DNA from: Lepus europaeus
Taxonomy: Eukaryota; Chordata; Mammalia; Lagomorpha; Leporidae
Direction of reading: 5' to 3'
Length of the DNA: 64,000 nucleotides
NCBI RefSeq assembly: GCF_033115175.1
Contig: NC_084836.1
Coordinates: forward strand, 84,162,253-84,226,252
A program made the translations under genes and the position numbers. Within the stretch, counting starts at the first letter, position 1, and each line of letters begins with the position of its first letter. Shown here piece by piece: positions 1-9,656 of this stretch. The notes beneath the pieces were generated by a model. That model saw only the letters and a program-made list of their open reading frames with translations. It ran no database searches and was not told the DNA's origin.

Positions 1-209
1 GCAGTGGAAGATGGCCCAAGTCCTTAGGCCCCTGCACTTGTGTGAGAGACCCGGAAGAAGCTCCTGGCTCCTGGCTTTAGATCAGCCCTGCTCTGGCAGT
101 TGCTGCCATTTGGGGAGAGAACCAGCAGATGGAAGATCTCTCTGTCTCTCTCTCTCACTGCCTGTAACTCTACCTGTCAAATAAATAAATAAAATCTTTT
201 TAAAAAAGA
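1..209 (+). mobile_element. CSINE (lagomorph tRNA-derived SINE), 5' cut by window edge
   Basis: Body GATGGCCCAAGTCCTTAGGC, pyrimidine-rich CTCTCTGTCTC segment and an AAATAAATAAATAAAATCTTTT tail are the 3' two thirds of the rabbit C-repeat SINE. The family head (GGGGCCGGCGCTGTGG) lies outside the window. Confidence 0.92.
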
Positions 210-789
210 AATCATATTTTAAGAAAGAGCAACACATCTGAACAACAAAAGAAAGGGGCCGGACACTTCAGGCTTGGGAGGCAGTGAGATCTCCTCCCAG
301 ATTCCTCTGCTCGACGCCTCGCTGGGCTGACAAGCAGCCGTCCTTGGGAAGTGACTTCTGACATCCCCGCTTGAGGTAGGGAAGTAGGAGGAAGGGATAG
401 AGACTTCTTGTCCACCTGACTCTGTTCTGCCATCAAGCAAGCAGAGGGAAAGGCAGGGAGTCGTCTTGCTTCTTAACTGCTTGATAATTCTCAACAGTTT
501 AGGGAGACATACTTGGGCATCCTTCAATACTGGTACACACTTGCCTGAAAACCAGGAGAATATTTGATTTTGTTTCTTGGTTCACTGCATAGCTCCTTAA
601 TTCGACCGAACTTCGTTGGTGCAAGAGACCTCTCGCTAAGGACTTGAGGAGTGTTTGTGTGATAGAATAGTTACAGCTGGCACTGCTAGTTCCCAGGGGT
701 ACGGATGGGCTTATGAGATGCCAGCTGTAGCTCCTGTCCAAGGTAAGTGTGCAAGTCTCTTGTTTATCAAGGTTTTTAATTGCTTTAAG
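210..789. other. Unique intergenic stretch
   Basis: No gene, RNA or repeat recognised. Open frames here lack splice context and similarity to known proteins. Confidence 0.6.
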
Positions 790-1091
790 TAAAAAAAAAA
801 AATCATTTGAGAGGCAGAGAGAGAGAGGGAACGAGAGTGCACTCCTACGTGCTGGTTCACTCCCCCAAATGCCTGTAATGGCCAGGAGTAGGCTGGGCCA
901 AAGCTGAGATGTGGGAATGTAATCCAGGTCTTCCACGGATGTGGCAGGAACCCCGGCTTGAGCCAGCACCACTGTCTCCCAGGGCCTGCACTGGCAAGAA
1001 GCTGGAGTCAGGAGCCAGAGCTGGGCACTAAACCTAAACCCTGTGATACAGGATGTGGGCATCCTACCTACCAGGCTAAATGCCCACCTCT
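790..1091 (-). mobile_element. Old, diverged CSINE
   Basis: Contains the reversed body GGTTCACTCCCCCAAATG, TGGGCCAAAGC, and an end reading GGATGTGGGCATCC then AAATGCCCACC. It differs much from the young copies and matches an older CSINE subfamily. Confidence 0.75.
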
Positions 1092-1504
1092 AGTTTTTTT
1101 CAAAGTCATGTTTGTGAGAGAGAAAATAAATTTTATTTCTTAGAGGATGAGAAGAAAAAAAAAACACCGTTCATCGGAATATAGTATTTTTCTTCTGATA
1201 ACAGTATTTGAAGATGAATCAAATATTCTGAAGGAGGGAGAGCATTCTGTCTATAAGGTGATCCCACTTTGAAATGAAGAAGCTAGGACTCAGGGAATTT
1301 AAATCACTCACAGCTATTTGACAATAATGAGGTGGCTATATAGCATGAAAAAAATTTTCAACGTAAATGATGAGCAAAATAAACCGATACAACAAAACCA
1401 GCACACATACCCACATACACAGGTTTGTATGCCTGGTTGATGACAGGGTTGATACTCTGTTCATATTTAGTGCTATTTGGGTTTTAATCTGGGCCAGATT
1501 AGAA

Positions 1505-1800
1505 ATTTTTTTGGCGGGATGGAGGAGAGAGATTGAGAGAGGGAAATCTTATCTACTGCTTTGCAGCCCGAATGCCAGCATGACCAAGGTGGGCTGGGGC
1601 CAGACTCAGGAGCTGGGAACTCAGCACGGGTGATCCAGGAAGGTGGCAGGAACCCAATAACTTAAGCCACCTCTGCCGTCTCCCACTGCTGAATTGGAGT
1701 TGGATTCAGGAGTGAACCAACTCAATTCAATTCAGGAATTGAACCCAGGCACTATGATGAGGCGTGGGAGCGGGTTAACCTCCGAGCCGAATGCCTGCTT
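1505..1800 (-). mobile_element. Old, diverged CSINE
   Basis: GGATGGAGGAGAGAGATTGAG, GTGGCAGGAACCCAA and TTGAACCCAGGCACTATGAT mark a degraded minus-strand copy. Confidence 0.65.
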
Positions 1801-2406
1801 CCTCAGATTCTTCTCTTCTCTTTTCCATCACAATCCAACACTTTTAGAAAACAGAAATGTAGTTCATGCATCCAAGTGAATTTCTAAATCGTGGGCTCTG
1901 AAACAATTTTTTTTTTGGTCCATGGTTGTTGAAAACAAGAGTTTTAGAAGGCGTCAAACACATGGGATTAAAAGGAAAATGAATTATTTCAAAATGCAAC
2001 TGTCAAAATATTAGAAAATACAACCGTGACAGAGTAATGTAAGCACTTACATTAAATGATGGATCTAGCGGCAGTCTAATGACTGCCGTAACAATAACGC
2101 GAGAACAATCTGACACAGCTGCCACTACTCTAACTTAACATGAAAATACTTGTGGCTGCTAGTGGGGTGCAAGGTCAGGTGTTACTAAATCTAATACATT
2201 TTATTTAGGGGCTGTTCAAGATGTGATTTTTTTATTTTGAGTACCCTCCCCTTCCAGATGGATGCCTCCTCCTAAAGGACCCTGGGTTTGGCCATGTGAT
2301 GGACTTTGGCCAATGGGAAGTCAGCAACACCACTTCCCCCCACTTTTTTGAGCACTGGGCGTGTCCCATGGAAAGCTATCTGTCCACAGGAAGAAACTTG
2401 GTCTAT
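1801..2406. other. Intergenic stretch with possible MaLR remnant
   Basis: Mostly AT-rich unique sequence. From about 2230 the text GGCCATGTGATGGACTTTGG followed by CCAATGGGAAGTCAGCAACA recalls internal parts of MLT1-type MaLR elements, but the match is short. A small hairpin (7-bp stem) lies at 2069-2088. Confidence 0.4.
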
Positions 2407-2765
2407 TTTTTTTAAGATCTAGTTATTTATTTGAAAGTCAGAGTTACACACACACAGAGAGAGAAGGAGAGGCAGAGGAGAGAGAGAGCGAGCGAAAGCG
2501 AGCGATCTTCCATCTGATGGTTTATTCCCCAGATGGCAGCAACAGCCTGAGCTGCGCCAATCCGAAGCCAGGAGCCAGGTGCTTCTTCCGGGTCTCTCAC
2601 GCAGATGCAAGGGCCCAAGGACTTGGGCCATCTTCTACTGCTTTCCCTGGCCATAGCAGAGAGCTGGATCGGAAGAGGAGTAGCCAGGACTTGAACATGT
2701 GTCTATATGGGGTGCTGGCACTGCAGGCAGAGGCTTTACCAGCTATGGCACAGCACCAGCCCCGG
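2407..2765 (-). mobile_element. Full-length CSINE
   Basis: It starts with a T-rich reversed tail, TTATTTATTTGAAAGTCAGA, has a GAGAGAGAGAGCGAGCG segment and ends GCACAGCACCAGCCCCGG. Together with the next element it forms a close head-to-head inverted pair. Confidence 0.93.
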
Positions 2766-2795
2766 TCTAATTTTTTTTTTTTAATGTAATGTATA

Positions 2796-3109
2796 GGGGC
2801 TGGCACTGTGGGGTAGCGAGTAAAGCTGCTGCCTGCAATTCTTGCATCCCATATGGATGTCGGTTCAAGTCCCAGCTGCTCCACTTCCATCCAGCTTCCT
2901 GCTAAGGCCTGGGAAATCAGTAGAAGATGGCCCAAGTCCTTGGGCCCCTGCCACCTATGTGGGAGACCCGGAAGAAGCTCCTGGCTCCTAACTCCTGGCT
3001 TCAGCCTGGCCCAGCCCTGGTCACTGAGGCCATTTGGGGAGTGAACCATCAGATGGAAGACCTCTCTGTCTCTCCTCTAACCTTTTCAAATAAATTAATA
3101 TTTAAAAAG
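2796..3109 (+). mobile_element. CSINE
   Basis: Begins GGGGCTGGCACTGTGGGGTA, continues with CATCCCATATGGATGTCGGT and ends in CAAATAAATTAATATTTAAA. It is oriented opposite to the copy 30 bases upstream. Confidence 0.92.
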
Positions 3110-3474
3110 TCAGGTATATGAGAGAAATTGACATTTTGAGATTTGATTATTTACAGCATTGTTTCTACTGTTGAGGAACTGGTTTTTTCTTCTATTTGTT
3201 GAATTCTTTGTTTACTGGAGGATTAAGCTAATGATTATAAAATATACTGAAGGTATGTCATTGTAAAAATTAAAAGAAAGAAAAAAGAGGGAAGTCAGGG
3301 TGGGAAGTATCACCATGCTCCTAAGTCTGTTTATGTGAAACATGGAATTTGTTCACCTTATATAAATAATAATATTTAAAAATAAACTCTTTGAAGACGG
3401 TGCATAGCCCAGGTGAGACCAGCAATTCACACAACCGTGAGAAACCAACAGTGGCTCTATTTTAAATCGCTAAG
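3110..3474. other. AT-rich unique sequence upstream of the CpG island
   Basis: Nothing recognised. It includes an A/G-rich run near 3270-3295. Confidence 0.6.
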
Positions 3475-4796
3475 CTTCGGACCTTGCGGCAGGTCATTGG
3501 CACAGACTCCTGGATTCTCTGCCCTGGCCCTTGGCGCGCGGCTGCGAGCCCCTGCGGGCGTTTCTGAACTCTCGCGGGTGGGCGGCGCGGACACAACCGG
3601 GAGCTGGTGGAGAGTACTGCGTCTCCGGCTGGCTTCGCCCCAGCCCCAGCGAATGGGAACCCCAGGGGTGCATAAACGTGCACCCTAAAGCACGCACAGG
3701 GCGGGCAACCCTGTCATCTTAGAATCTATCCTTACAAAAGAGGTACTAAGCGCACGTTCCCTCCCGGGCACGGTGCGGTGGTTTACAAACACGTGTGGGC
3801 TGTCGCAAATAAGTTAGAAGCAATGACTGAACCCTCCTAAGCAACCCGCCAAGGAAAATCCTAGATTCTCCCCGACCAGTTGAATGCTGTTGTCCCTAAG
3901 AACTAGACGGGCCGTGTCCGGGTGCGGGCCCCCAGGGTGCGCGCGCAGGTCCAGCGCCTCCTACGTGCGGTGGTCCAGAGCCAGAGCGCCGGTTCCTGCC
4001 CTGGCGCCCCGCAGCCGCGTCCCCGCGGGAAGGCGCTCGCGCCGTTTGTCCCCACGCAGCTCCCGTAGAAGGCGGGCCCCGCCCCCGGTTCGGGGAGGCC
4101 CGGGCGCCGCGCGGGTTCCCTCGCGGCTTCTCCTACTGCGCATGCCCGGCTCCCTGGCCGGCTCCTATTGCCTCACTCCGGGTTTTCCCCCCGGCGGGTG
4201 GGTGAACCCGCACTCAGCTCCGCGCCGGCCGGGGAGTGGGAGGATTGGGGGCGGAGAGGGGGGCTCCGGGGACACAGGGGATGCTGGGATGGGGGAGTCC
4301 TTTGTGTGCGTGGGTTTCGTGTTTGTAGACTTCAGCCTACTCCACGGAGTTGATCCTGAAGTGCAGATGAGGTAGAAGCTGGGGGGACCCGCCAAGCGCG
4401 TGGTGGGCCCGGGGCTCAAAGGCAGTGGCCGGATTTCCTGGAGAGGGCTCTGCCTGCTGCCCCCGGAGTGCAAAGGATCAGGACAACCCCTGGTGACCCC
4501 ATTGCGGGCGTGGAAGCCGAGGTGACCCACAGCTCACAGACGCCGGCCTTGGGGGTGCGGCAGTGTATCAGGAGGGACCCCCAGTCACCCGTGGGCCACA
4601 GCGGGGCAGCTTCTGGTGTGAGCTCAGGTTTGAGAGGCCGGGGAGCGAAGTGGGAGCTCCCTGGTGACGGGCACTGTAAGCCAAGGTGCCAGGTCCGATT
4701 TCAGCCAGCGTTAAGAGCGTTCCTTCTGGTGTAAACCGTCTGGAGCCCCGGGAGCCCCAGGGTCCAACGCACACGCCAGGGCCTCCTCTGCAGAGG

Positions 4797-4885
4797 AGCG
4801 GAGGTCACCACTGCCAGCTTCCGATCCATTCCGGGGTCTCAGTTTCCTCCTCTGTGAAATGGATGCGCTTGGGCCAAACCAGGTC
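4797..4885 (+). mobile_element. Possible MIR fragment inside the CpG island
   Basis: The segment has the MIR-type string CTCAGTTTCCTCCTCTGTGAAATGGATG. This suggests the DNA between the two GC-dense cores is old transposon-derived sequence. The match is short, so the call is tentative. Confidence 0.4.
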
Positions 4886-5051
4886 CGGGCTAAGGGCTGA
4901 AAAACTGTTCATGGGAAGCCCATCTCAGGACTGTGGTCCTGGCTCTGTGGGGGTTAGAGCGTGGGTTTTAGGTTTCCTGAGATCAGGCACCCCTGGCCGC
5001 CCTTGGTGAGTGCCCCAGCACTGCCCTACGGGCGTGGCGTTCAAACGCCGC

Positions 5052-5275
5052 TAGTCCCGACCCCAGGCGGGCATCCCGGCCACGCGCCTTTGCACCGCCT
5101 CGGCCACGCCCCTCGGCCCCGGCCACGCCTCTCAGCACCGCCTCGGTCACGCCCCTCCGTCCCGACTACGCCTCTCAGCAGCGCCACGGCCACGCCCACC
5201 ACACCAACCACGCCCCCTGGGTGCCGCCCGCTCACGCCTCTCAGCACCGCCCCGGCCCCGCCCCGAACGCCGCGA
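5052..5275 (+). repeat. Degenerate tandem array of CACGCC / CCGCC boxes
   Basis: A unit of roughly 30-35 bases built from CACGCC(T/C)CTCAGCACCGCCTCGG recurs with variations about six times. CACGCCTCTCAGCACCGCC-like copies begin near 5125, 5168 and 5234, and related CACGCCC boxes lie between them. CACGCC, CCGCCC and CACCC elements are binding sites for SP/KLF-type factors, so the array may act as a proximal promoter element. It ends about 120 bases before the ETS and GC boxes next to exon 1. Confidence 0.7.
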
Positions 5276-5374
5276 CATCCCGGTGGCTGGATCTCGCGGG
5301 CCGGAGCCGTTCTGGGCATGCTCAGTGGCCTAGCAGGTGGGGCTGCCGCGGGACTCCAGGTCCGGCCGGGAGCA

Positions 5375-5406
5375 GGGGGGCGGGTGTGAGACGGAAGTGG
5401 GCGGGA
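5375..5406 (+). promoter_or_regulatory. KIF16B: Candidate core promoter sites: GC box, ETS site, GC box
   Basis: GGGGGGCGGG (5375-5384) is an SP-type GC box. It is followed by an ETS-like ACGGAAGTGG (5391-5400) overlapping a second GC box, GTGGGCGGGA (5397-5406). Clustered SP and ETS sites without a TATA box are typical of CpG-island promoters. The start codon lies 84 bases downstream, so transcription plausibly starts around or just after these sites. The start site itself cannot be read from sequence. Confidence 0.6.
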
Positions 5407-5482
5407 GCCACGGGACAAGTCGCCGGAGTCGCCGGCAGCTGCGGGGCGCTGGCTGGTGGGACCCTGCGCGGGCCTGGACGGG

Positions 5483-5536
5483 ATGAGCCATGGCATCGGT
5501 CAAGGTGGCCGTGAGGGTCCGGCCCTTGAATCGCAG
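5483..5536 (+). promoter_or_regulatory. Upstream AUG opening an overlapping uORF
   Basis: An ATG at 5483, seven bases before the KIF16B ATG, is in a different frame and has G at -3. Its frame stays open through exon 1 (18 codons), exon 2 and the first part of exon 3, ending at TGA 52656-52658 after 60 codons in the spliced message. It begins MSHGIGQGGREG. An out-of-frame overlapping uORF of this kind normally lowers initiation at the main start by leaky scanning. That the transcript begins upstream of 5483 is inferred. Confidence 0.55.
5490..5536 (+). CDS. KIF16B: KIF16B coding exon 1 (start codon, residues 1-15 and two bases of codon 16)
   Basis: This is the first coding exon of the kinesin-3 family motor KIF16B, which carries early endosomes toward microtubule plus ends and binds phosphatidylinositol 3-phosphate through a C-terminal PX domain. 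The 47 coding bases give MASVKVAVRVRPLNR, the beta-1 strand with the VAVRVRP signature that opens kinesin motor domains. The ATG sits in a full Kozak context (GCCATGG). The exon ends CGCAG before the strong donor GTGAGT, leaving phase 2. From memory, human KIF16B has Met at position 13 where this sequence has Leu. The 5' UTR lies upstream of 5490; its start is not defined. Confidence 0.97.
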
Positions 5537-5640
5537 GTGAGTGGGGCCTCCAGCCTCCCAGTCCCGGTCGCCACGCCTCCATCGCGAGCACCCGCTCCCG
5601 GGCCAGCCGTGATTTAACGTCATGGGCTGACCCCCAAGCC

Positions 5641-6133
5641 GAAGGGTTCCTGCCAGGGACCTGTCAGGCCTGGCGGACTCCGTGCCTTGCCGTCACTCTC
5701 GCTTTGTCCCGGAGCGGACAGTGAGGGGTGAGGAGTTCACGAGGTCAAAGGGAAGGTTCCTGTCAAGTCTCTGGCGCCCATTACCTTCCTTTGCTTGTCC
5801 GGTCTTTAAAAAGCAGGGACGCATCGCGTCCGTGAAGATGTGAAACAGCTGTGCGGAACGGGGGGCGTCGTGAGGGGGCCCCGGGGCTGTCAGGGAGCCC
5901 CTCACCGATGCCAGCCCAGAGCTCTCCAACTGTCCATCGCCCGCTTAGACGTTTCACGGGGCCCCTGCGTGTGCAGCCCTAACTTCCGGTCAGCGGATTA
6001 CTTCAGGCTCAAAGTTTTGGCTCCTAGGGAAAAAAATGCCAGGGAGGCCTCACAGGTGTGTGAAGTATGCTGACGTTAAAATAGGGCTAACGTTGTGAAC
6101 ACACTCAGAAGTTCATCTTGTTCTATATTCCTA
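5641..6133 (+). other. Unique start of intron 1
   Basis: A GC-moderate continuation of the island shore, with no repeat or further exon recognised. Confidence 0.6.
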
Positions 6134-6146
6134 CAAAGTGACACTT

Positions 6147-6413
6147 TTTTTTTTTTCTTTTTAAGATTTATTTGTTTGAAAGGCAGAGTTACAGAGAGAG
6201 AAAGGGAGACACAGATCTTTCATCCCCTGGTTCACTCCCCAAATGACGGAAGCATCCAGAGCCAGGCCAGGCTGAAGCCAGGAGCTTCTTCTGGGTCTCC
6301 CACGTGGGTGCATTAGCAGGGAGCTAGATGGGAAGTGGAGCAGCTGGGAGTTCCACCTGGAGCCATATGGGATGCCGGCACTGCAGGCAGCGGCCTACCC
6401 CACGATTGTCCCT
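6147..6413 (-). mobile_element. CSINE with target-site duplication
   Basis: Minus-strand copy flanked by the direct repeat CAAAGTGACACTTT at about 6134-6147 and 6414-6427, which proves insertion by target-primed retrotransposition. Confidence 0.92.
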
Positions 6414-6428
6414 GCAAAGTGACACTTT

Positions 6429-7066
6429 TAGGAATGATGCCGCTTCATTCGTCTAAAAGTCCTCTGTGCTTCCATTTCCATGACCTCTTTAGAACCAATG
6501 TACATGCCCTGAAAAACTGATTTATTGAATCTGTTTAACTTTAAAGAATGAAGCGGACTCTGGCTTGATAGGTGGAGTTGGCACATCCAAAGTGCTGGAC
6601 GTGTGACTTCCCAAATGGCCTTTCTACATTCATCAGAGCAACTCGTCAGCGTTTGGGGGTTCTGATGGCTGGCTGATTGGGTCATCAGAAGATCGTAAAG
6701 TCTCAAGATTTCCAGGACCCGATTTGGCTCATCTGAGTCTGTGTTTCTGTTGTTAAGTAGGGGCTTCCTACTCTGGTTTGTAAGCTTTGAAAACCATTGC
6801 TTTTAGAAATCAGTGCTTTTGTGATTTTCAAGTTGTTTCTGAGACTGCCTAAGGAAGGAGTTTGACTTTTTTGTAAGCTCTAAAGGAACATTTTGTTTCT
6901 GTGTACACTCAATCATACAAGATAAACAGACCCCAAAATCACTTAGATGCTTTAAGAAGATGTTTATTATAGATTTACAGGTATATAGAACTTCCTTTTC
7001 TTTTGTGGAATAATATGAGCACATAGTGGAAAATTGCATCGAGTAAACTTTTGAAAGTATTTTTTA
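6429..7066 (+). other. Unique intron sequence
   Basis: No repeat or exon recognised. Confidence 0.55.
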
Positions 7067-7359
7067 AACATCTTTTTAAAATTTTGTTTGAAAGGCAAAG
7101 TTGCTGAGAAAGGGAGACATACACACAGAGCTCTTCCATCAGCTGGTTCACCCCCAAAGGGCCACAAGGGGTTAGGGCTGGGCCTGGCAGAAGCCAGGAG
7201 CCTGGAACTCTATTGGGGTTTCCCATGTGGGTGGCAGGGGCCTGAGCGCTTGGACTATCTCCCACAGCTTTTCCAGGTGCATTAGCAGGGAGCTGGTTCA
7301 GAAGTGGAGCAGCTGGGACTGCAGTCAGCACTTAGCCCAGTGCGCCACAATGCCGGCCC
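7067..7359 (-). mobile_element. CSINE
   Basis: Reversed tail TTTAAACATCTTTTTAAAAT, body TGAAAGGCAAAGTTGC, and end CGCCACAATGCCGGCCC. A short AAAG(T/C)ATTT duplication lies on both sides. Confidence 0.88.
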
Positions 7360-7361
7360 TT

Positions 7362-8110
7362 AAAAGCATTTCTCAGGCACCTACCAAATGCACAGCATTG
7401 TGCTGGAGGCTCTCTGTGATGCAAGGAGAATGTGGCCTGATGAGTGTCTTCTGGGAGCCCACTGTCTGGTGGGGGAGGGATTGCGTGCTGGCACGACTCA
7501 GAAACCATCAGGCCTTCTGGGAGTGGTGCTGCAAGTTCATTGCCTTGAGCCTACGTGCATGGAGAGAGGGCAGAATAAGTTGGGCAGGAAGGAAGGGGAA
7601 GAGGGTAGAATCCCTACTGAGCTTTCGGCAAAGTGGCCACTGAAGCTGGTGTGTTCTCTCTCCATCCGATGAGTGTCGAGTTCAAGTACAAGAGCAAGTG
7701 CTGCATGCATGGTGACCTCGTTCTGAAGTGTGTGGAGGACATCTCTCTGCTGCAGGTGTTCAGCAGATGGTTGGAAACCTGGGTTTAGGTCTCAGGTGAC
7801 TCCAGGATTGACATATGGAAGTCTTTTGCACAGGGACCACAGTTTAAGAATGTTAGGCAAGAAGGAAAGGGAGCCAGGGATTGGACATTGGGATAGGTCT
7901 GTCTTTAGGATTCCAGGGAGAACGTTGGCTTGCAGGCCCCGGGTGATTCTGAGAACCAGCCCAGCCAGTTGTCAACAGCAGGAGCAGTCGCCTGAAGGAG
8001 GTGGTGGTGATGGGGTCAGATATTGCCAAGATGATGGAAGTGAGATGATGTTCTTGATCTCGGAGGCGAGCATACTGCTAACCTTCCAAAAGGTAGTTTC
8101 AGTGAGAGGT
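7362..8110 (-). mobile_element. L2 fragment (minus orientation)
   Basis: CTACCAAATGCACAGCATTG then GTGCTGGAGGC and GGAGCCCACTGTCTGGTGGG are reverse-complement L2 3' end features. The following DNA has scattered resemblance to the inner L2 tail. It is an old copy with low similarity. Confidence 0.6.
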
Positions 8111-8231
8111 GGTCAGTGATACAGAAGGTGGCAGTGAAGAAGAGGAAGAGGTACAAATGGGGAACCAAAAACATTTGGCCTAATTTCATGGCGGAAGACA
8201 TACAAGTTGTAATGGTGACAGGAGGTTTTTT

Positions 8232-8845
8232 TTCCCCCCCTTAAGATTGGTAAATATTAACTGAGCATCAAATGCTGGCAAAGGAATGGCTAGGCATACA
8301 TTTTCATATTGGTCCTGGAAATATAAAGGTACAAAACCTATGAAACTTTCATGTTGGGAAAATTGACAGTAGCTGTCAAGATGAGAGGTTTGCAAACCCT
8401 TTGATCTGGCAATGCCAGTTCTAGGACTTTATTATGTGGATTGTGTGCCTCCCTCCCAAGGTGTATGCATAAGATGGTCGTGGCATTACTGTTTGAAACA
8501 GCAAAAAATAATAAGTGGCTAGAATACTTAACGGTGGCCGTTTGTTAACTTACAACCTATATATCATTTGGAAGAACACTATGCAACACTTAGAATATGT
8601 TCATCTCAGCAGAGTTCCACCATAGTGGATTGGAAAGAGCAAGATATCCACACCTAGTGCCACGGGGTGGAGTTGTGTGTGGGTGTTAAAAGTGAGCACA
8701 TGCATACACGCACATGGCTGTATCCGTTCAGAAAGCTAACAGGGACACTGATCAAGAATCTGTTAGGCCAAGATTTCTTAGGAAGGGATTTCTTTCTTCC
8801 TTTTTTCCTGTTTGAACTTTACTCAGGCATAGTTTTAAAATTAAT
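8232..8845 (+). mobile_element. Old L1 3' fragment
   Basis: CCCTTTGATCTGGCAATGCC, AGTTCTAGGACTTTATT and the run with GTTTGAAACAGCAAAAAATA match the 3' end of L1 ORF2 and the region after it. It is heavily mutated with no intact frame. Confidence 0.75.
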
Positions 8846-8867
8846 AATTAAAAGCTTGATTATGTAA

Positions 8868-9179
8868 TTTTTTTGATTAATTGGTTTGCAAAGCAGAGTT
8901 ACAGAGACAAGGAGAGGCAGAGAAAAAGAGATTTTCCATCCCTGGTTTACTCCTCAAATGGTCACAACAGCCGGGCTGGGCCAGGCTGAAGGCAAGAGCT
9001 CCATCCTGGTCTTCCACATTGGTGGCAGGAGTCCAAACTTTTGGGCCATCCTCTGCTGCTTTCACAGGCACATTAACAGCTGGATTGGAAACAGAGTAGC
9101 CAGGACTTGAACTTGGCACCCAAATGGGATGTCAGTGTTGTAGGTGGTGGCTTAACCTGCTGTGCTACATTGCCAGACC
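8868..9179 (-). mobile_element. CSINE inserted next to the L1 fragment
   Basis: Old minus-strand copy ending TGCTACATTGCCAGACC. TTATGTAATTT occurs on both sides (8860-8870 and 9184-9194) as target duplication. Confidence 0.88.
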
Positions 9180-9656
9180 TTGCTTATGTAATTTAAAAAA
9201 GATTACCTAAAAAAGCTTTGGAAGAAGTTTCAGTTGGGGAGGATTCTTAGGAGCATCAGTCAAAAGGGAATCAACCAAGAGGCAGGAATGATGGATGAGT
9301 GAGGAGGGCCACTGCAGTCAGATTTCAAGGATGGGGGCAAGAGGGTGGGATATTGAGTTTCTGAGCCAGGAGCCCTTGCAGTGCCCGGGACTCCGTGTGT
9401 GGAACATGAGTGCTTGATTCAGGCCAAGATTTGATGAGTGTGTTTTTACCACCATATGGCTTATGGTGACGGGGCAGAAGTAGTCAGCTCAGATGCAAAG
9501 GAGGGCTCACAGTTGCCTAGGTGTCCTAGCAGTCACCTTTATTGAGAGTTCACTTCTTGCCAGACTCTTGGGCAGAGCAACAGGTACAGAGTCTGATTCA
9601 ATCTTTGCAGCCATCTTAGCTGGAACAGGCTATTAGTGTTACACACTGGGAAACAG
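9180..9656 (+). other. Unique intron sequence
   Basis: No clear repeat or exon. The part around 9530-9640 may be a MIR or L2 scrap. Confidence 0.45.

Larger units (their letters stand above)
3475..5640. promoter_or_regulatory. KIF16B: CpG island at the 5' end of KIF16B
   Basis: CpG dinucleotides are frequent throughout, in sharp contrast to the AT-rich, CpG-poor DNA on both sides. Two denser cores stand out: about 3885-4280, with CGCGCG runs, a GC box near 4074-4087 and an NRF1-like TGCGCATGCC at 4137-4146; and about 5035-5550, which contains exon 1. No SINE lies inside the island. It is the expected housekeeping-type promoter of the kinesin gene, with no obvious TATA box before exon 1. The edges are judged by eye. 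Confidence 0.9.

Noticed and set aside
1-3474. A divergent protein-coding gene sharing the CpG island
   Set aside because: No exon-like frames with splice sites were seen on the minus strand upstream; the DNA is mostly SINEs and AT-rich sequence.
3884-4375. 163-codon frame in the distal CpG core
   Set aside because: GC-rich DNA with Arg/Ser/Pro bias in all frames; no conserved domain.
4961-5496. Proline- and arginine-rich frames on both strands in the CpG island
   Set aside because: They arise from the CACGCC tandem array and high GC content, which removes stops. No splice or protein support.
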